A stretch of 64,000 nucleotides of DNA from Paludibacterium denitrificans (GCF_009707705.1 NZ_WLYX01000001.1:1798001-1862000), one strand, 5' to 3'; counted from the stretch's first letter, positions 31,568 through 42,633 are shown. Notes: generated by a model from the letters alone, not told the origin. Made by a program: numbers and translations.

Positions 31568-33199
31568 ATGCTGCTGCGCGGACAAATGATGGACCAACCG
31601 TTGCTGATCTCCAGTTTGCTGAAACACGCTGAAACCTACCATGGCGACAGCGAAATCGTTTCGCGCACGGTGGAAGGTCCCATTCATCGCTACACCTATC
31701 GCGATGCTGCCAAGCGCAGCCGTCAGCTGGCCAATGCGCTGGCCGCGCTGGAGGTGAAACCGGGGGAATGTGTCGGCACGCTGGCGTGGAACGGTTATCG
31801 TCATTATGAAATCTACTATGCGGTATCCGGCTCGGGTGCTGTGTGCCATACGGTCAACCCGCGACTGTTTGCCGAACAGATTGCCTACATCATCAACCAC
31901 GCCGAAGACCGCGTGCTGATGTTTGATCTGTCCTTCTTGCCGGTGGTGGAACAGATCGCCGCCGAACTCTCCACCGTTAAGCATTTTGTGTTGATGACCG
32001 ACCGTGCCCACATGCTCGGCGGCAACTTCCATCGAGAATCTGCTGTGCTATGAAGACCGGTAAACAGCCATAGCGACCAGTACGAGTGGCCGGAGTTTGA
32101 CGAAAACACCGCCTCCAGCCTGTGTTACACCTCCGGCACCACGGGCAACCCCAAAGGCGTGCTGTACTCGCATCGTTCGACCGTGCTGCACGCCTACGCC
32201 AGCTCGCTGCCGGATAGTCTCGACATCTCGGCCGAAGGTGCGGTGATGCCGGTGGTGCCGATGTTCCACGTCAACGGCTGGGGCCTGCCGTACAGCTGCA
32301 CCCTCAACGGTGCCAAGCTGGTGCTGCCGGGGCCGAAGATGGATGGCGTCAACCTGTATGAACTGATCGAAAGCGAACAGGTAACCATGACCGCCGGGGT
32401 GCCGACGGTCTGGATGATGCTGTTGCAGCACTGCGAAAAGAATCATCTCAAGATGCGCAGCCTCAAACGCGTGATCGTGGGCGGTTCGGCCGCGCCGGAG
32501 AGCATGATCGACAAGTTGGCTGAACACGGCGCCGAACTGCGCCAACTGTGGGGCATGACGGAACTGTCGCCGTGCGGCACCACCAGCACGCCGAAGTTCA
32601 AACACCGCGGTGCCGACGAGCAAACCCTGCGCAACCTGCACACCAAGCAGGGTCGGCCGATTTTTGGCGTGCAGATCCGCATTGTCGACGACGAAGGCAA
32701 GGCGCTGCCGCATGACGGCGTGGCCTTTGGCAACCTGCAAGTGAAGGGCCCTTGGGTACTGGGGCAGTACTTCCGCCGAGATCAGGACGACAGCCACACT
32801 CCGGATGGCTGGTTCAATACCGGTGACGTGGTGACGATTGACCCGGATGGCTACATGAAGATCACCGACCGTACCAAGGACGTGATCAAGTCGGGTGGCG
32901 AGTGGATCAGCTCGATCGAACTGGAAAACATTCTGGTGGGCCACCCTGCCGTGGCCGAAGCGGCAGCTATTGGCGTGTTCCATCCCAAGTGGGACGAGCG
33001 CCCGTTGATGGTGGTGGTGCTCAAACCGGGTTGCAGCGCCAGCCGCGACGAACTGATTGCGTTCTACGAAGGCAAGATTGCCAAGTGGTGGACGCCGGAT
33101 GATGTGGCGTTTGTTGACGAGCTGCCGCACACCGCCACCGGTAAGCTGCAAAAGATGAAACTGCGCGAGATGTTCAAGGATTACCAGTGGGCCAACTGA
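31568..33199 (+). CDS. Fatty-acid-CoA ligase (AMP-forming)
   Basis: This cytosolic ANL-superfamily enzyme of about 543 residues activates medium- or long-chain fatty acids (AlkK-like). Its motifs are [18 protein letters not shown] for AMP binding, [31 protein letters not shown], and [17 protein letters not shown] with the catalytic Lys in [13 protein letters not shown]. Two breaks are close together: 32014-32020 (GCTCGGC for GCCGGC) and 32057 (CCGG for CCTGG) around [15 protein letters not shown] 31568 follows AAAGGGAG. The palindrome 120 bases upstream may be its operator. Confidence 0.93.
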
Positions 33200-33259
33200 T
33201 TGAGTTTAATAAAATAAACCGTTGGACACTCTAGAGCTTTTGCGCTAAATTGAGGGCCG

Positions 33260-33286
33260 CACCAAAACCGTAAGGTTTTTGTGGTG
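33260..33286. other. Imperfect hairpin
   Basis: CACCAAAACC and GGTTTTTGTGGTG can pair with a bulge. It lies 60 bases after the ligase gene and its function is unclear. Confidence 0.35.
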
Positions 33287-33344
33287 TTAGCCCCTCGAAG
33301 CATCGCGCCAGCTGGTCTGGTGGGGTGTTTCTTCCTCGTGTTGG

Positions 33345-33377
33345 CCCCTGTGGCGAAGCCATCAGGGGATTTTTTTT
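33345..33377 (+). terminator. Candidate terminator before the phosphoribosyltransferase
   Basis: CCCCTG and CAGGGG flank a partly self-complementary loop (TGGCGAAGCCA) and are followed by eight T. Confidence 0.7.
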
Positions 33378-33557
33378 GCCCGCTGTCCGGGCTTGTCTGC
33401 CTTGCCCCGGCGCTTGTCTCGCGCTGCCTCCATGACAAAATGATCGATGGCCGTTGCGGTGTGTCTGGCGCAACGGCTGTTATTTTTGTTAGCTTGCTAT
33501 ACCAAATAAGCCGCATCGCAAACGTGCTGCGGTTTTCTTGGTGAAGGATGGCTTGCC

Positions 33558-34796
33558 ATGGAACCCGTCTGTACCCGATTGACCTGTTTATACGACGCAG
33601 CCCAACTGGAGCACGTCATCACCCGTATGGCGCAGCAGCTGGTGCCGTTACTGGCGGGACATGCCCATGTCGCGGTGATTGGCATTTTGCGTCGGGGCGC
33701 GCCGCTGGCGGACCGGCTGTGTGCTGCCTTGCAGCAGCATGGCCTGTTGTCCGAGCCGCTGCGGCTGGATCTGGCGATCAAACGCTACGCCGATGACCTG
33801 ACCTTGCTCTACCCGGAAACCCGGCTGACTGAAAACACCGCCCATACCGAGCTGGACCTGACTGGCCATGCGCTCCTGGTGGTGGATGATGTGCTGTATA
33901 GCGGCCATTCGTTGTGGCGGGCGCTGGACTATTTGCTGCGCAAACAGCCGGTGGCGATTTATACCGCCATGTTGGCCGATCGCCATGTAACGCGGTTGCC
34001 GCTACGTGCCGATGTGGTGGGGCTGCATCTGCAAGTGGCGCCGCCGGATATTGTCGAATGCCATGTGCCGCCGTACGAACCGGCCCGGCAGATTGTGCTG
34101 CGTCAGCCGCTGCCCGGCATCAACGGCCATGTCTTGGCCGCAAGAGGAACCATGATGCGTTTTCAGAATCGGGAACAGGCGGCGCAGCTGCTGGCGGCCG
34201 AGTTGACGGCATGGCGTGGCAAGCATGCGCTGGTGCTGGCCATTCCGCGTGGCGGCGTGCCGATGGGGCGCATTGTGGCCGATGCGCTGGAGGCCGAGCT
34301 GGATGTGGTGCTGGTACGCAAGATCGGCGCACCGCATAACCCGGAGTTTGCCATTGGCGCCGTGAGCGAGTCGGGCTGGTCGCAACTCAGTGACGATGCG
34401 GTATTGGCCGGGGCAAGCGAGCGTTATGTGCAGCAGGAAAGGGAGCACCAGCTTGAGGTGATACGGCAACGCCGGGCGCAATATCGTCTGGTACGGGAGC
34501 CGATCAGCCCAACCGGGCGCAACGTGATTGTGCTGGATGATGGTTTGGCCACCGGTGCCACCATGCTGGCGGCGTTGCACGCGGTGCGGGCCAGTCGGCC
34601 GCAATGGCTGATCTGCGCGGTGCCGGTGGCTTCGCTTGAGGCGCTGGCACAGGTACGCCGTCAGTGTGATGAGGTGGTGTGCTTGCATGCCACGGCGGAC
34701 TTCCACGCCGTGGGCCAGTTTTATCTGGATTTTCCGCAAGTGGAAGACAGTGCTGCGCTGGCGGCGCTGGCGGGGCGCCCGGCGGCGGGCGAGTAA
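33558..34796 (+). CDS. Double phosphoribosyltransferase (PyrR-like plus second PRTase domain)
   Basis: There is one 412-residue frame with two PRTase domains. The N-terminal one (about 1-190) has GILRRGAPLADRL, LAIKRYADDLTLL and the PRPP loop LLVVDDVLYSGHSLWRAL, as in PyrR. The C-terminal one (about 200-405) has LAIPRGGVPMGRIVADAL, LVRKIGAPHNPEFAIGAVSE and PRPP loop VIVLDDGLATGATMLAAL, as in the ComF/predicted PRTase group. At the junction AAGAGGAACC precedes ATG-ATG (34151-34156) with good spacing. Two genes fused by a missing stop or frameshift are therefore a real alternative to a true fusion. PyrR proteins bind pyr mRNA or act as weak uracil PRTases. Confidence 0.78.
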   Translation: MEPVCTRLTCLYDAAQLEHVITRMAQQLVPLLAGHAHVAVIGILRRGAPLADRLCAALQQHGLLSEPLRLDLAIKRYADDLTLLYPETRLTENTAHTELDLTGHALLVVDDVLYSGHSLWRALDYLLRKQPVAIYTAMLADRHVTRLPLRADVVGLHLQVAPPDIVECHVPPYEPARQIVLRQPLPGINGHVLAARGTMMRFQNREQAAQLLAAELTAWRGKHALVLAIPRGGVPMGRIVADALEAELDVVLVRKIGAPHNPEFAIGAVSESGWSQLSDDAVLAGASERYVQQEREHQLEVIRQRRAQYRLVREPISPTGRNVIVLDDGLATGATMLAALHAVRASRPQWLICAVPVASLEALAQVRRQCDEVVCLHATADFHAVGQFYLDFPQVEDSAALAALAGRPAAGE

Positions 34797-34800
34797 ATTA

Positions 34801-36178
34801 TTACAGCCACTTGCCGGGGTTCATCAAACCGGCCGGGTCGAGCGTGGCCTTGATCTGGCGCATCAGCGTCAGGGCGACCGGGTCTTTGTAATGCTGCAGC
34901 CAGTGCGGTTTGAGTTGGCCGATGCCATGCTCGGCCGCCAGCGTGCTTAAGCAAACTGGTACACCGTGTCGTAGACGATGGCGTTGACGCGTGCTTCGTC
35001 GGCGAACAAATCGGCGTTGTCGGGGCGGGTGTAGCTGATGTTGTAGTGCAGGTTGCCATCACCGGCGTGGCCGAAAGCCATGATGCGCACGCTTGGGAAA
35101 GCAGCGCGCAGTGCGGTTTCGCAGTGTTCCACAAAGGCGGGAATGGCCGAGGTGGGCACCGCGATGTCGTGCTTGATGCTCGGGCCGTCGCGTTTTTGTG
35201 TTTCCGACATCGCCTCGCGCAGCTGCCATAGCTGTTGCCGTTCGGCCTCGTTCTTGGCCACCACGCCATCCACCATGTCGCGTTCGGCCAACCATTGCAC
35301 CAGTTGTTCGGCCAACTGCGCTCGCCGCTATCGGACAGTTCAATCAGCAAGGCCCACGGTGCCTGAAACGGCAGCTGCCCGTGGTGGTACTGTTCCAGCA
35401 AACGCTGGCAGACGTCCGACAGGATTTCGAAGGTGGTCAGGCGGTCGCCAAAGCGGTCTTTCAGCGCATTGAGCCAGTCGATGGCTTCGCTGGCGTTGCG
35501 TACGCCCACCAGCGCAGTGGCGTGGGCGGTGGGCCGCGGAAACAGCTTGAGCGTGGCGGCGGTGATCAGCCCCAGTTGGCCTTCGGCGCCGATGAACAGC
35601 TGTTTGACGTCCAGCCCACTGGTGTCTTTGCGCAACCCGCTTAACGCATGCAGGATGCTACCGTCCGGCAGTACCACTTCCAGCCCCAGCGTCAGTTCGC
35701 GCATGGTGCCGTAGCGCAGCACTGCCAGCCCACCGGCATTGGTGGAAAGGTTGCCGCCGATTTGGCAGCTGCCTTCACTGGCCAGCGACAGCGGGAACAG
35801 CCGGTTGATGCTGGCTGCGGCTTGTTGCACTTCGGCCAACGTGGCGCCAGCTTCCACCGTGAGAGTGTGATTGGCGGCATCCAGCGCGCGCACCTGGCGC
35901 AACCGGCGCATGGCCACCACCAGCTGGCGGCCGCTGGTGTCGGGCGTGGCCGCGCCACAGGTGGAGGTGTTGCCACCTTGTGGCACGATGGCGACCGCAT
36001 GCTGACGGCACAGTCTGACCAGTGCCGCCACTTCGGCGGTGCTACCCGGCTGGGCGACGGCCAGCGGCTGGCCCTGATAGCGGCGGCGTACATCCAGCGT
36101 GAAAGGAGCGGTGTCGGCTTAGCTGCGTCAGCAGCTGGGCCCGATGATCTGGGCCAGGCTGGAGAGGAAATCGTCCAC
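34801..36178 (-). CDS. FAD-linked 2-hydroxyacid dehydrogenase (GlcD/D2HGDH family)
   Basis: This flavoprotein of about 459 residues has a PCMH FAD-binding domain (VAIVPQGGNTSTCGAATPDTSG, SLASEGSCQIGGNLSTNAGG). The C-terminal oxidase domain reads HAGDGNLHYNISY and ends in HGIGQLKPHWL, then LDPAGLMNPGKWL. It probably oxidises D-lactate, glycolate or D-2-hydroxyglutarate and passes electrons to quinone or an electron-transfer flavoprotein. Breaks are at 36117-36123 (GCTTAGC), about 36140, about 35325, and 34945-34952 (GCTTAAGC for QFAGTLAAEHG). GTG 36178 overlaps no gene but lies four bases after the GST stop, indicating cotranscription. Confidence 0.88.
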
Positions 36179-36181
36179 GGT

Positions 36182-36808
36182 TTACTCCGGAATATCCGGT
36201 GACATCAGCTGGTCCGGATGCTGCCAGCCGGGCAGGGCGCTCAGGCGTTGCAGCCAGGCGCCGATGTGCGGCCACTCGGCGATATCCAGTCCGGCATCAT
36301 GCAGCCACCACAGATAGCCACTGGCGGCGATATCCGCGACGGTGGCGTTCTGGCTTACCAGCCATGAACGATGGCTGAGTTGACCGTTCAGCGTGGCGAG
36401 GTCGGCGCGTACTTGCTGTTCCAGCCAGCCGAGCAGTTCGGCACCAGCGTCCGCGCCCGGACGGCGCAGGCGGCGCAATTGCGGCAGGTAAATTCCCAGT
36501 CGTGAGGCTTCCCAGTACAGCCATTCGCGTATTGTCTGGCGCTCGCCCGGCGCACCGGCCAGTACGCCTTCGTTTTCGGCCAACCATTCCAGAATGGCGT
36601 TGGATTGCACCAGCGGTACATCGCCTACCATCAATACCGGCACCTGTTGCCAGCGGCTGATGGCCTGAAAATCCGCCGGGCGCTCGTGGCGTGGCAGGCT
36701 CAGATCGATGTGACGGTAGTCATGGGACAGGTCGGCCAGCATCAGTGCCAGCCGTACCTTGTAGCTGTGGCCGGAACGGCGGTTGCCGTAAAGAGTGAGT
36801 GTCGTCAT
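36182..36808 (-). CDS. Glutathione S-transferase
   Basis: This intact cytosolic protein of 208 residues has a thioredoxin-like N-domain (MTTLTLYGNRRSGHSYKVRLAL; cis-Pro in WQQVPVLMVGDVPLVQSNAILEWL). An all-helical C-domain contains SQNATVADIAASGYLWW, the N-capping motif. The class is beta- or theta-like; the substrate is unknown. It lies between a symporter gene and an FAD dehydrogenase gene on the same strand. Confidence 0.92.
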   Translation of the reverse strand: MTTLTLYGNRRSGHSYKVRLALMLADLSHDYRHIDLSLPRHERPADFQAISRWQQVPVLMVGDVPLVQSNAILEWLAENEGVLAGAPGERQTIREWLYWEASRLGIYLPQLRRLRRPGADAGAELLGWLEQQVRADLATLNGQLSHRSWLVSQNATVADIAASGYLWWLHDAGLDIAEWPHIGAWLQRLSALPGWQHPDQLMSPDIPE

Positions 36809-36822
36809 GGTGTGGATGAATT

Positions 36823-38304
36823 TTACGGTTGCACAGGGGCTCAGCAGCGACGCGAGCCCAGCCAGGGCGGCGATAAACGCCAGCGGTACGGAAAACAGCG
36901 CCGGGTTAGCATAGGGAAACAGCGGCCGTGGCTGTTGCAGTATACCCACCCAGACGGCTGGCCCGGTAATGATCAACAGCAGCGCGGCCACCATGCCGGT
37001 CAGGCCGCCCCACAGCACGCCACGGGCGCTCAGGCCACGCCAGTGCAGGGCCAACAGCAGCACCGGGAAATTACAGCTGGCGGCAATGGCAAAGGCCAGA
37101 CCAAACAAAAACGCGATGTTCTGATGCTGGAACGGCACCGATAGCGCAATGGCAAGGGCACCCAGTGCGAGCACGGCGCGGCGTGACAGCGTCAACTGGC
37201 GTTGCGGGCTGGCGGCTTGCCCGGGGTAGCAGAGGGCGTACAGGTCATGGCTGATGGCGCTGGCGCTTACCAGTACCAGACCGGCTACCACCGCCAGAAT
37301 CGAGGCAAACGCCACTGCCGAAATCAGCCCCTTGAGCGTGTCGCCGCCCAACTGCGCCGCCAGATGGATGGCGGCCATGTTGTTGCCGCCCAGCAGTTTG
37401 CCGCTGGCGTCATGCAGTGCCGCGAGCGGCGTCAGCATGGCCAGTGCGCCATAGCCGATCACGATATTGAGGGCAAAGCACAGCGCCACCAGTGCCGTGG
37501 CCCAGCCGACCGACTGGCGCGCGGCGCGATCATCCGCCACGGTGAAAAACCGCATCAGCACATGCGGCAGGCCGAGCAGGCCAAGCGTGATGCCCACGCC
37601 CAGCGACAATACCTCGACCGGGTTGGCCAACTGTTTGCTGGGCAAGAAAGCCGCCTCGCCGCGCAAGGCGTGCACCGCCTCGAACAGCGCGCTGGGCTGG
37701 TAATGGAAGGTGCGCAGCACCCCGCCCGCCAGCAGCAGGCTGCAGCCGAGCATCAACAGCGCCTTGAGCATCTGCACCCGGTGGTGGCCAGCATGCCGCC
37801 AAGGCTGACATACAGCACCATCAACAGCCCGACCAGCGTGACCGACGCCAGATACGGCAGGCCAAACAGCAGCTCGATCAGCGGTAGCTTCGCCCACCAT
37901 CTGCACGATCAGGTAGCTCAGGGTGACGGTCAGCGAACCGGTGCTCGCCACCAGCCGCACCCGCCGATCGTCAAAGCGCCGGGTGAGCACGTCGACCACG
38001 GTGTAATGGCCGAGCGCGCGCAGTTTTTCGGCCAACAGCAACAACAGCAGCGGCCAGCTTACCAGTGTGCCGACGGCGTAGACCAGCGAATCGTAGCCCT
38101 GCCCCAGATACATGCTTAAGCCGCGCCCAGAAACGCCGCCGCAGACAGGTAATCGTTAACCAGCGCGATGCCGTTGAGCCAGCCGGGTAAGCGGCCACCC
38201 GCCGTGTAAAAGGCATCGACCGAAGCGGTGCGCCGTGCCGCCCAGCCGGTGATGGCCAGCGTGCAGGCGACAAACAGCAAAAAGAAGGCAACAGCGCTAG
38301 TCAT
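36823..38304 (-). CDS. Sodium:solute symporter (ActP-like)
   Basis: This SSS-family permease of about 494 residues and 12-13 membrane helices starts [37 protein letters not shown]. It carries [30 protein letters not shown], typical of ActP/YjcG acetate permeases, and [19 protein letters not shown]. Breaks: 38114-38121 (GCTTAAGC), about 37895, about 37782, and one near the end (about 36825). The last means the frame runs on into the GST gene as given; a stop at 36823-36825 is inferred. It overlaps the small DUF485-like gene by eight bases. Confidence 0.88.
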
Positions 38305-38508
38305 GCGCGCGCTCCTTGTCGTGGTTGGCGCGCGGTCGGCTGACGTAGCGCAAGGTAACGGCCACACAGTGCACAAACAGCAGCAGCCCCAGCACGATGG
38401 AGCGCGGCCAGCCTGCTACATCGCCTTGCAGCCAGTGCGGCGCCAGCGCCACGAGCAGGTAATAGAAAACGACTGGCAGTAACAGGATAACGGTTAGGCG
38501 TCGGGTCA
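38297..38508 (-). CDS. Small DUF485-like membrane protein paired with symporter
   Basis: This 70-residue protein has two hydrophobic helices (LTVILLLPVVFYYLLVALAP and SIVLGLLLFVHCVAVTLRYV). Genes of this kind (YjcH and relatives) precede actP-type symporters, and this one overlaps the symporter start. Its sequence match to DUF485 is loose, so the family name is tentative. ATG 38508 starts at MTRRLTVILL, with CCACCCTTA upstream offering only a weak site. Confidence 0.72.
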
Positions 38509-38520
38509 TAAGGGTGGGGC

Positions 38521-38551
38521 AGGTTGGCCGAACAGCGGTTTCGGCCAACCT
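38521..38551. terminator. Tight inverted pair of the uptake-like motif
   Basis: AGGTTGGCCGAA at 38521-38532 and TTCGGCCAACCT at 38540-38551 are exact inverted copies, seven bases apart. They lie 18 bases after the aldehyde dehydrogenase stop and before the DUF485-like gene. Terminator function is inferred as in Neisseria. Confidence 0.72.
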
Positions 38552-38568
38552 TGCGTGCGGGCAGCGGG

Positions 38569-39921
38569 TTATTTCTGCCAATAGGTTTTGACGTTGACGA
38601 ATTCGTACAGGCCAAACTCGGACAGCTCGCGGCCGTAGCCGGAAGCCTTGACGCCGCCAAACGGCAGACGCAGATCAGAGCTGGTGTGGCGGTTGATGAA
38701 CACGCTGCTTAAGCTTCGATGTCGCGCGCCAGTGCCCAGCCGCGTTCCACATCGGCTGTGTAGATGGCCGCGCCCAGACCAAACGGCGTGTCGTTGGCCA
38801 GCCGGATGGCGTCGGCTTCGTCGCGTGCGCGCAGAATGCTGGCAACCGGGCCAAACACTTCCTCGTGGTAAACGCGGCAGTCGGCATTGACGTGATCGAG
38901 CACTGTTGCCGGATAAAAGAAGCCCGGCGACGACGGCATTTGCCCGCCCGGCGCAGCGTGGCGCCATGGTGGGTGGCATCCAGCACCTGTGCATGCAGGG
39001 CTTCGCGCAAGTCGGCACGGGTGAGCGGCGCCAGCGTGGTGGCCGGATGGCGCGGGTCGCCGGGGCAGAGCACGCGCTTCGGCCAGAAAGGCGTCGACGA
39101 ACGCGTCTGCCACGTCCGGTACCACAATCATGCGTTTGGCGGCGTTACAGCTTTGGCATCGCGGAAGCGCGAATGGGCGGCCTCCTGCGCGGCGGTGCCG
39201 ACATCGGCATCGGCCAGCACGATGAACGGGTTGCTGCCGCCCAGTTCCAGCACGGTTTTCTTCAGATGCTTGGTTACGAGGCTGGCAATGACGCGGCCGG
39301 TTTGCGTGGAGCCGGTAAAGGCCACCGCGTCGCTCAGGCGGATGGCGTCCTCGACCTGATCATGCTCGATCCAGACCACGTCCAGCACCGGCAGTCTGGC
39401 CGCCTGCACGATGTCCAGCAAACACTGGGTACTTTGCGGGACCGATGGCGCCGGTTTGACCAGACAGGCATTGCCCGCCATCAGCGCCGGGATGGCAAAA
39501 CGCAGCACCTGCCAGATCGGGTAATTCCACGGCATCACCGCCAGCACGGTGCCTAGCGGTTCGAACGCCACGCCGCTGCGGCTGGCCTGTGTGGCGATCG
39601 GCTGTGCGGCCAGCAGGCCCGGCGCCAGTTCGGCGTAGTAGCGGATTAACTGCACCGATTTATCGATTTCCGCCAGACACTCGCTGGTGCGCTTGCCCAC
39701 TTCCAGCGTGACCAGATCGGCCAGCTCCTCGCGGGCGGCCGACAAGCATTCGGCCAGATGCAGCAAATGTGTGGCGCGCTCGGCAACCGGCAGGCGGCCC
39801 CGGTGCGCGTTGCGCCGTCTGCAGCCGGGCAACGGTGTGGCCCAGCGTGGCGGCTTACCAGAGCCGGGCGTGTGAAAACCACCTCTCCGGTGGCAGGGTT
39901 ACAGCTGGTAAAGGCAGTCAT
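38569..39921 (-). CDS. NAD(P)-dependent aldehyde dehydrogenase (succinate-semialdehyde type)
   Basis: This ALDH-superfamily enzyme has about 450 residues. [50 protein letters not shown] and [15 protein letters not shown] are present. The catalytic cysteine is in [11 protein letters not shown], found only after a frame change near 39150. [11 protein letters not shown] and [14 protein letters not shown] follow. The length and motifs match the GabD/Sad-like short ALDHs. Breaks at 39853 (GCTTACC), about 39800 (CCTGG read as CCGG), 39150, 39075 and 38707-38714 (GCTTAAGC before [11 protein letters not shown]) are artefact-like. Confidence 0.88.
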
Positions 39922-39992
39922 GGCCAGATGAGTGTGAGGCGGCCTGACAGCAATCGCCAGTCAGGCCGGGTGGATCAAGTCGCTACTCTAGC

Positions 39993-40022
39993 AAAAAAGC
40001 CCCGGACAGACATCCGGGGCTT
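39993..40022 (-). terminator. Terminator after nitronate monooxygenase gene
   Basis: AAGCCCCGG and TCCGGGGCTT form a stem; on the minus strand it ends in a T run. Confidence 0.88.
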
Positions 40023-40044
40023 GAGGCAAATTGTTGGCGGGATT

Positions 40045-41220
40045 TCAGCCTTGCGGCAGATCGGCCGGTTTTTCGCCGCTGAGGAAATAGCGGATGGTTT
40101 CCTGTACCGAGCGCATGGCTTCGCCAAACGGCAGCGGATCGGCGCCGCGGAAAAACAGGCCCTTGCTCACTTCGCCACGGAAGGCGGCGGACAGCTTGAG
40201 GTCGATGCAGAACTGGCCGACCTTGGCCAGCCCGTCACGCAGCCCGCACACCGACAGGCAGTTGAGCCCTTGCGTGCAGCGCCGTGGGTCGGCCTTGGCA
40301 TTGGCCTGCAAGGTGGCTTCGCGCCGCAGGTAGCTTTTGAGGAACGGCGTGAGCACGCCGCGCGCCTACAGTCCGGCCACGCTCATGAATTCGACAATAT
40401 CTTCCGGCCGCGCTTCGGCCAACGTGCGTTTGAAGTTGGGGTGGGCATCGCCTTCGCGGGTGACGGCAAAGGCGGTGCCAATCTGCACGGCGGAGGCGCC
40501 AAAACCCTGCAAATAGGTTTTCACCTTGTCGAAGCTGTTGACGCCACCGGCCACGATCAGCGGCAGCTTTTCGCTTTCCAGTTGCAGCGTCTTGAATAGC
40601 TCGAAGGTTTCTTCCAGCACGCGCTGGAAGCTGAAGCGGTCGCTGTCGATGTCCTGCATATGCGCCGCGCCCAGATGGCCACCGGCATGTTTGGGGTGCT
40701 CGATCACGATGGCATCAGGCAAGCGGCCTTTTTTCATCCAGCGTTTGAGCACGATATTGATGCCGCGTGCTTCGGACAGAATGGGAATCAGCGCCACATC
40801 CGGGTAATCGCGGGTCATGTCCGGCAAATCCAGCGGCAGCCCGGCCCCCATGACCACGGCCTGAGCGCCCGATTCGCATGCCTGACGCACCATGGCGGCG
40901 TGGCTGTCGACCGCCTTCATCACATTGACGGCCACCAGCCCGTGGCCGTCGGCGCGCGCCAGCGCACCTTTGACTTCGCGGTCGAGGGCAATCAGGTTGA
41001 GCCGCTCCAGTGCCGCCTGATCGTGGACGGCTTTGGCCGACTGTTCCATCAGGTCGGCGTGCAGGTGGCGCAAATCGACGCTGGCAATGGTGCCAACCGC
41101 GCCTTCGCGCGCCACGCTACCGGCGAGGCTTTGCGCCGAAATGCCCACGCCCATGCCACCTTGCACGATAGGTAACAGTTGGCGGCCGCGGAGAATAAGA
41201 GGGGAAAACGGGTGTGTCAT
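40045..41220 (-). CDS. Nitronate monooxygenase / 2-nitropropane dioxygenase family
   Basis: This FMN enzyme has about 391 residues. QGGMGVGISAQSLAGSVAREGAVGTI, AQAVVMGAGLPLDLPD, HPKHAGGHLGAA, IVAGGVNSFDKV and GASAVQIGTAFAVTREGDAHPNFKR are visible. A cysteine-rich tail (RCTQGLNCLSVCGLRDG) is typical of the long subclass. An in-frame stop near 40364-40369 (GCCTAC, minus strand GTAGGC) splits it, exactly where GCCGGC would read VAGLPARGVLTPFLKSY. I treat it as one protein. It is divergent from the LysR gene, which may control it. Confidence 0.88.
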
Positions 41221-41506
41221 CAAGGAGGGCCAGCAGTCAAACGGGAACGCTCATGCTAGCTTGCGGGGCGCTTTGGCGTATTGATGTGAGTCAATCCGAT
41301 CAGGACGCCCGGCGGGCGTCGATCCGGTTGTCGTGTGCGCTGCAATATCTTGCATTAATCATCTTCTACTATTGAATAGATTGATGTAACCTGTTTAAAG
41401 AATATCTACTTAATAAACCTGTCGGTATACGGTGCGATCCGGCGTCGGGGACGGCGACGCAAGCGTTCGGACTGCATCCACGGGCCGACACTGGGACGTT
41501 TATCCT
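41221..41506. other. Divergent intergenic region NMO / LysR
   Basis: About 285 bases. AT-rich from 41340 to 41420, where promoters of both genes are expected. No clear LysR box could be fixed by eye. Confidence 0.45.
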
Positions 41507-42476
41507 ATGGATACTTTAAAAGCGCTCATGGTCTTCATGACGACGGCGGAGAATGGCAGTTTCTCCGATGCAGCCCGCAAGCTGGGGGTATCTCCGGCTG
41601 CCATCAGCCAGAGTATTGCCCGGCTGGAGCAAGAGCTGGAGGTTCGGTTGTTCAATCGCACCACTCGCCAGCTGACTCTTACCGAAGATGGCTAAGCGCT
41701 TTTATGCGCAATGCCGTGGCCCGGTGAACAACCGGACTCTGCCATCAACCAGCTCAAGGCTAGTCGTGACGAGCCACTTCCATCTGCGCGTGAGTATGCC
41801 CAACTCGTTCGGTTTAGCGTTTCATCCTGCCGATCATGGGCGAGTTCTGTGATCGTTACCCCAAGGTGCGAGTGTTCTTCGGGCTGGATGACCACTTCAG
41901 CGACCTGATCGAAGACGGCTACGACGTCGGCGTGCGTACCGGCATGATGCCGGATAGCCGCATGGTGGCGCGCAATCTGGCGCAGATTCCGCTCTACGTG
42001 GTGGCATCGCCGGAATACTGGGACAAGCACGGCTTAAGCCGAGCAATCCGGAAGAGTTGTCCAACCACGACTGTATCAATTTTCAGTTCCCCACTTCCGG
42101 ACGGTTGTGCAAATGGGAATTTGACGACCATGGCGAGCGCATTCCGCTGGATGTGAACGGTACCTATACCCTGAATGAGCAGGAAGCGGTGTGCGAGCTG
42201 GCGCGTCTGGGTATGGGCGTGGCGCAGTTGCCGGGGCATGAAGTAGTGTCTTATATCCGCAGTGGCGAACTGGAAGCGGTGCTGACCGATTTCGTTTCGC
42301 TGGAGCGTTCCATCTATATCTGCTTCCCGCATCGTGATCACATCGCGCCGCGTACCCGGGTGTTTGTCGATTTCGTGGTAGAGAAACTGGCTGACCACCC
42401 GGACATCATTGCCGATCTGCCGGGGCTGGATTTGTCGGCCAAACGCAAGGCGGCATCGGTGGACAGTGGCATCTAG
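41507..42476 (+). CDS. LysR-family transcriptional regulator
   Basis: This regulator has about 320 residues. The N-terminal winged helix-turn-helix (LKALMVFMTTAENGSFSDAARKLGVSPAAISQSIARLEQEL) is intact. The effector domain includes MGEFCDRYPKVRVFFGLDDHFSDLIEDGYDVGVRTG and GRLCKWEFDDHGERIPLDVNGTYTLN, the CrgA/DmlR subgroup pattern. Breaks cluster at 41691-41697 (GCTAAGC for GRRFYAQC), between 41710 and 41850 (several), and 42032-42039 (GCTTAAGC in HGRPSNPEEL). A terminator follows. The nearby NMO gene is the obvious divergent target. Confidence 0.9.
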
Positions 42477-42504
42477 CCAATCATTTTCTGCCCGCTGTGG
42501 TGAA

Positions 42505-42532
42505 AAAGCCCGACATGGTCGGGCTTTTTTTG
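42505..42532 (+). terminator. Terminator after lysR gene
   Basis: AAAGCCCGAC and GTCGGGCTTT form a stem followed by a T run. Confidence 0.9.
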
Positions 42533-42552
42533 TGTCATGCCATTAGAGCGTT

Positions 42553-42590
42553 GCCGGGCGCTATGTTGCCGTGTATTGTCATATATGATC
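42553..42590 (+). promoter_or_regulatory. Element shared with the region before the Nudix gene
   Basis: CCGGGCGCTATGTTGCCGTG followed by TATTGTCATATATGATC closely resembles the sequence at 58269-58305. It lies 44 bases before the PuuB-like gene. It could be a promoter/operator used by both genes. Confidence 0.45.
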
Positions 42591-42633
42591 AAATTTGCTT
42601 GAGCTGTTTGTGGGCGAGAGAGGAGCATTCCGC

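Noticed and set aside
36182-38113. Symporter-GST fusion protein
   Set aside because: The symporter frame runs into the GST gene only through a likely indel near 36825; GST has its own start and full length.
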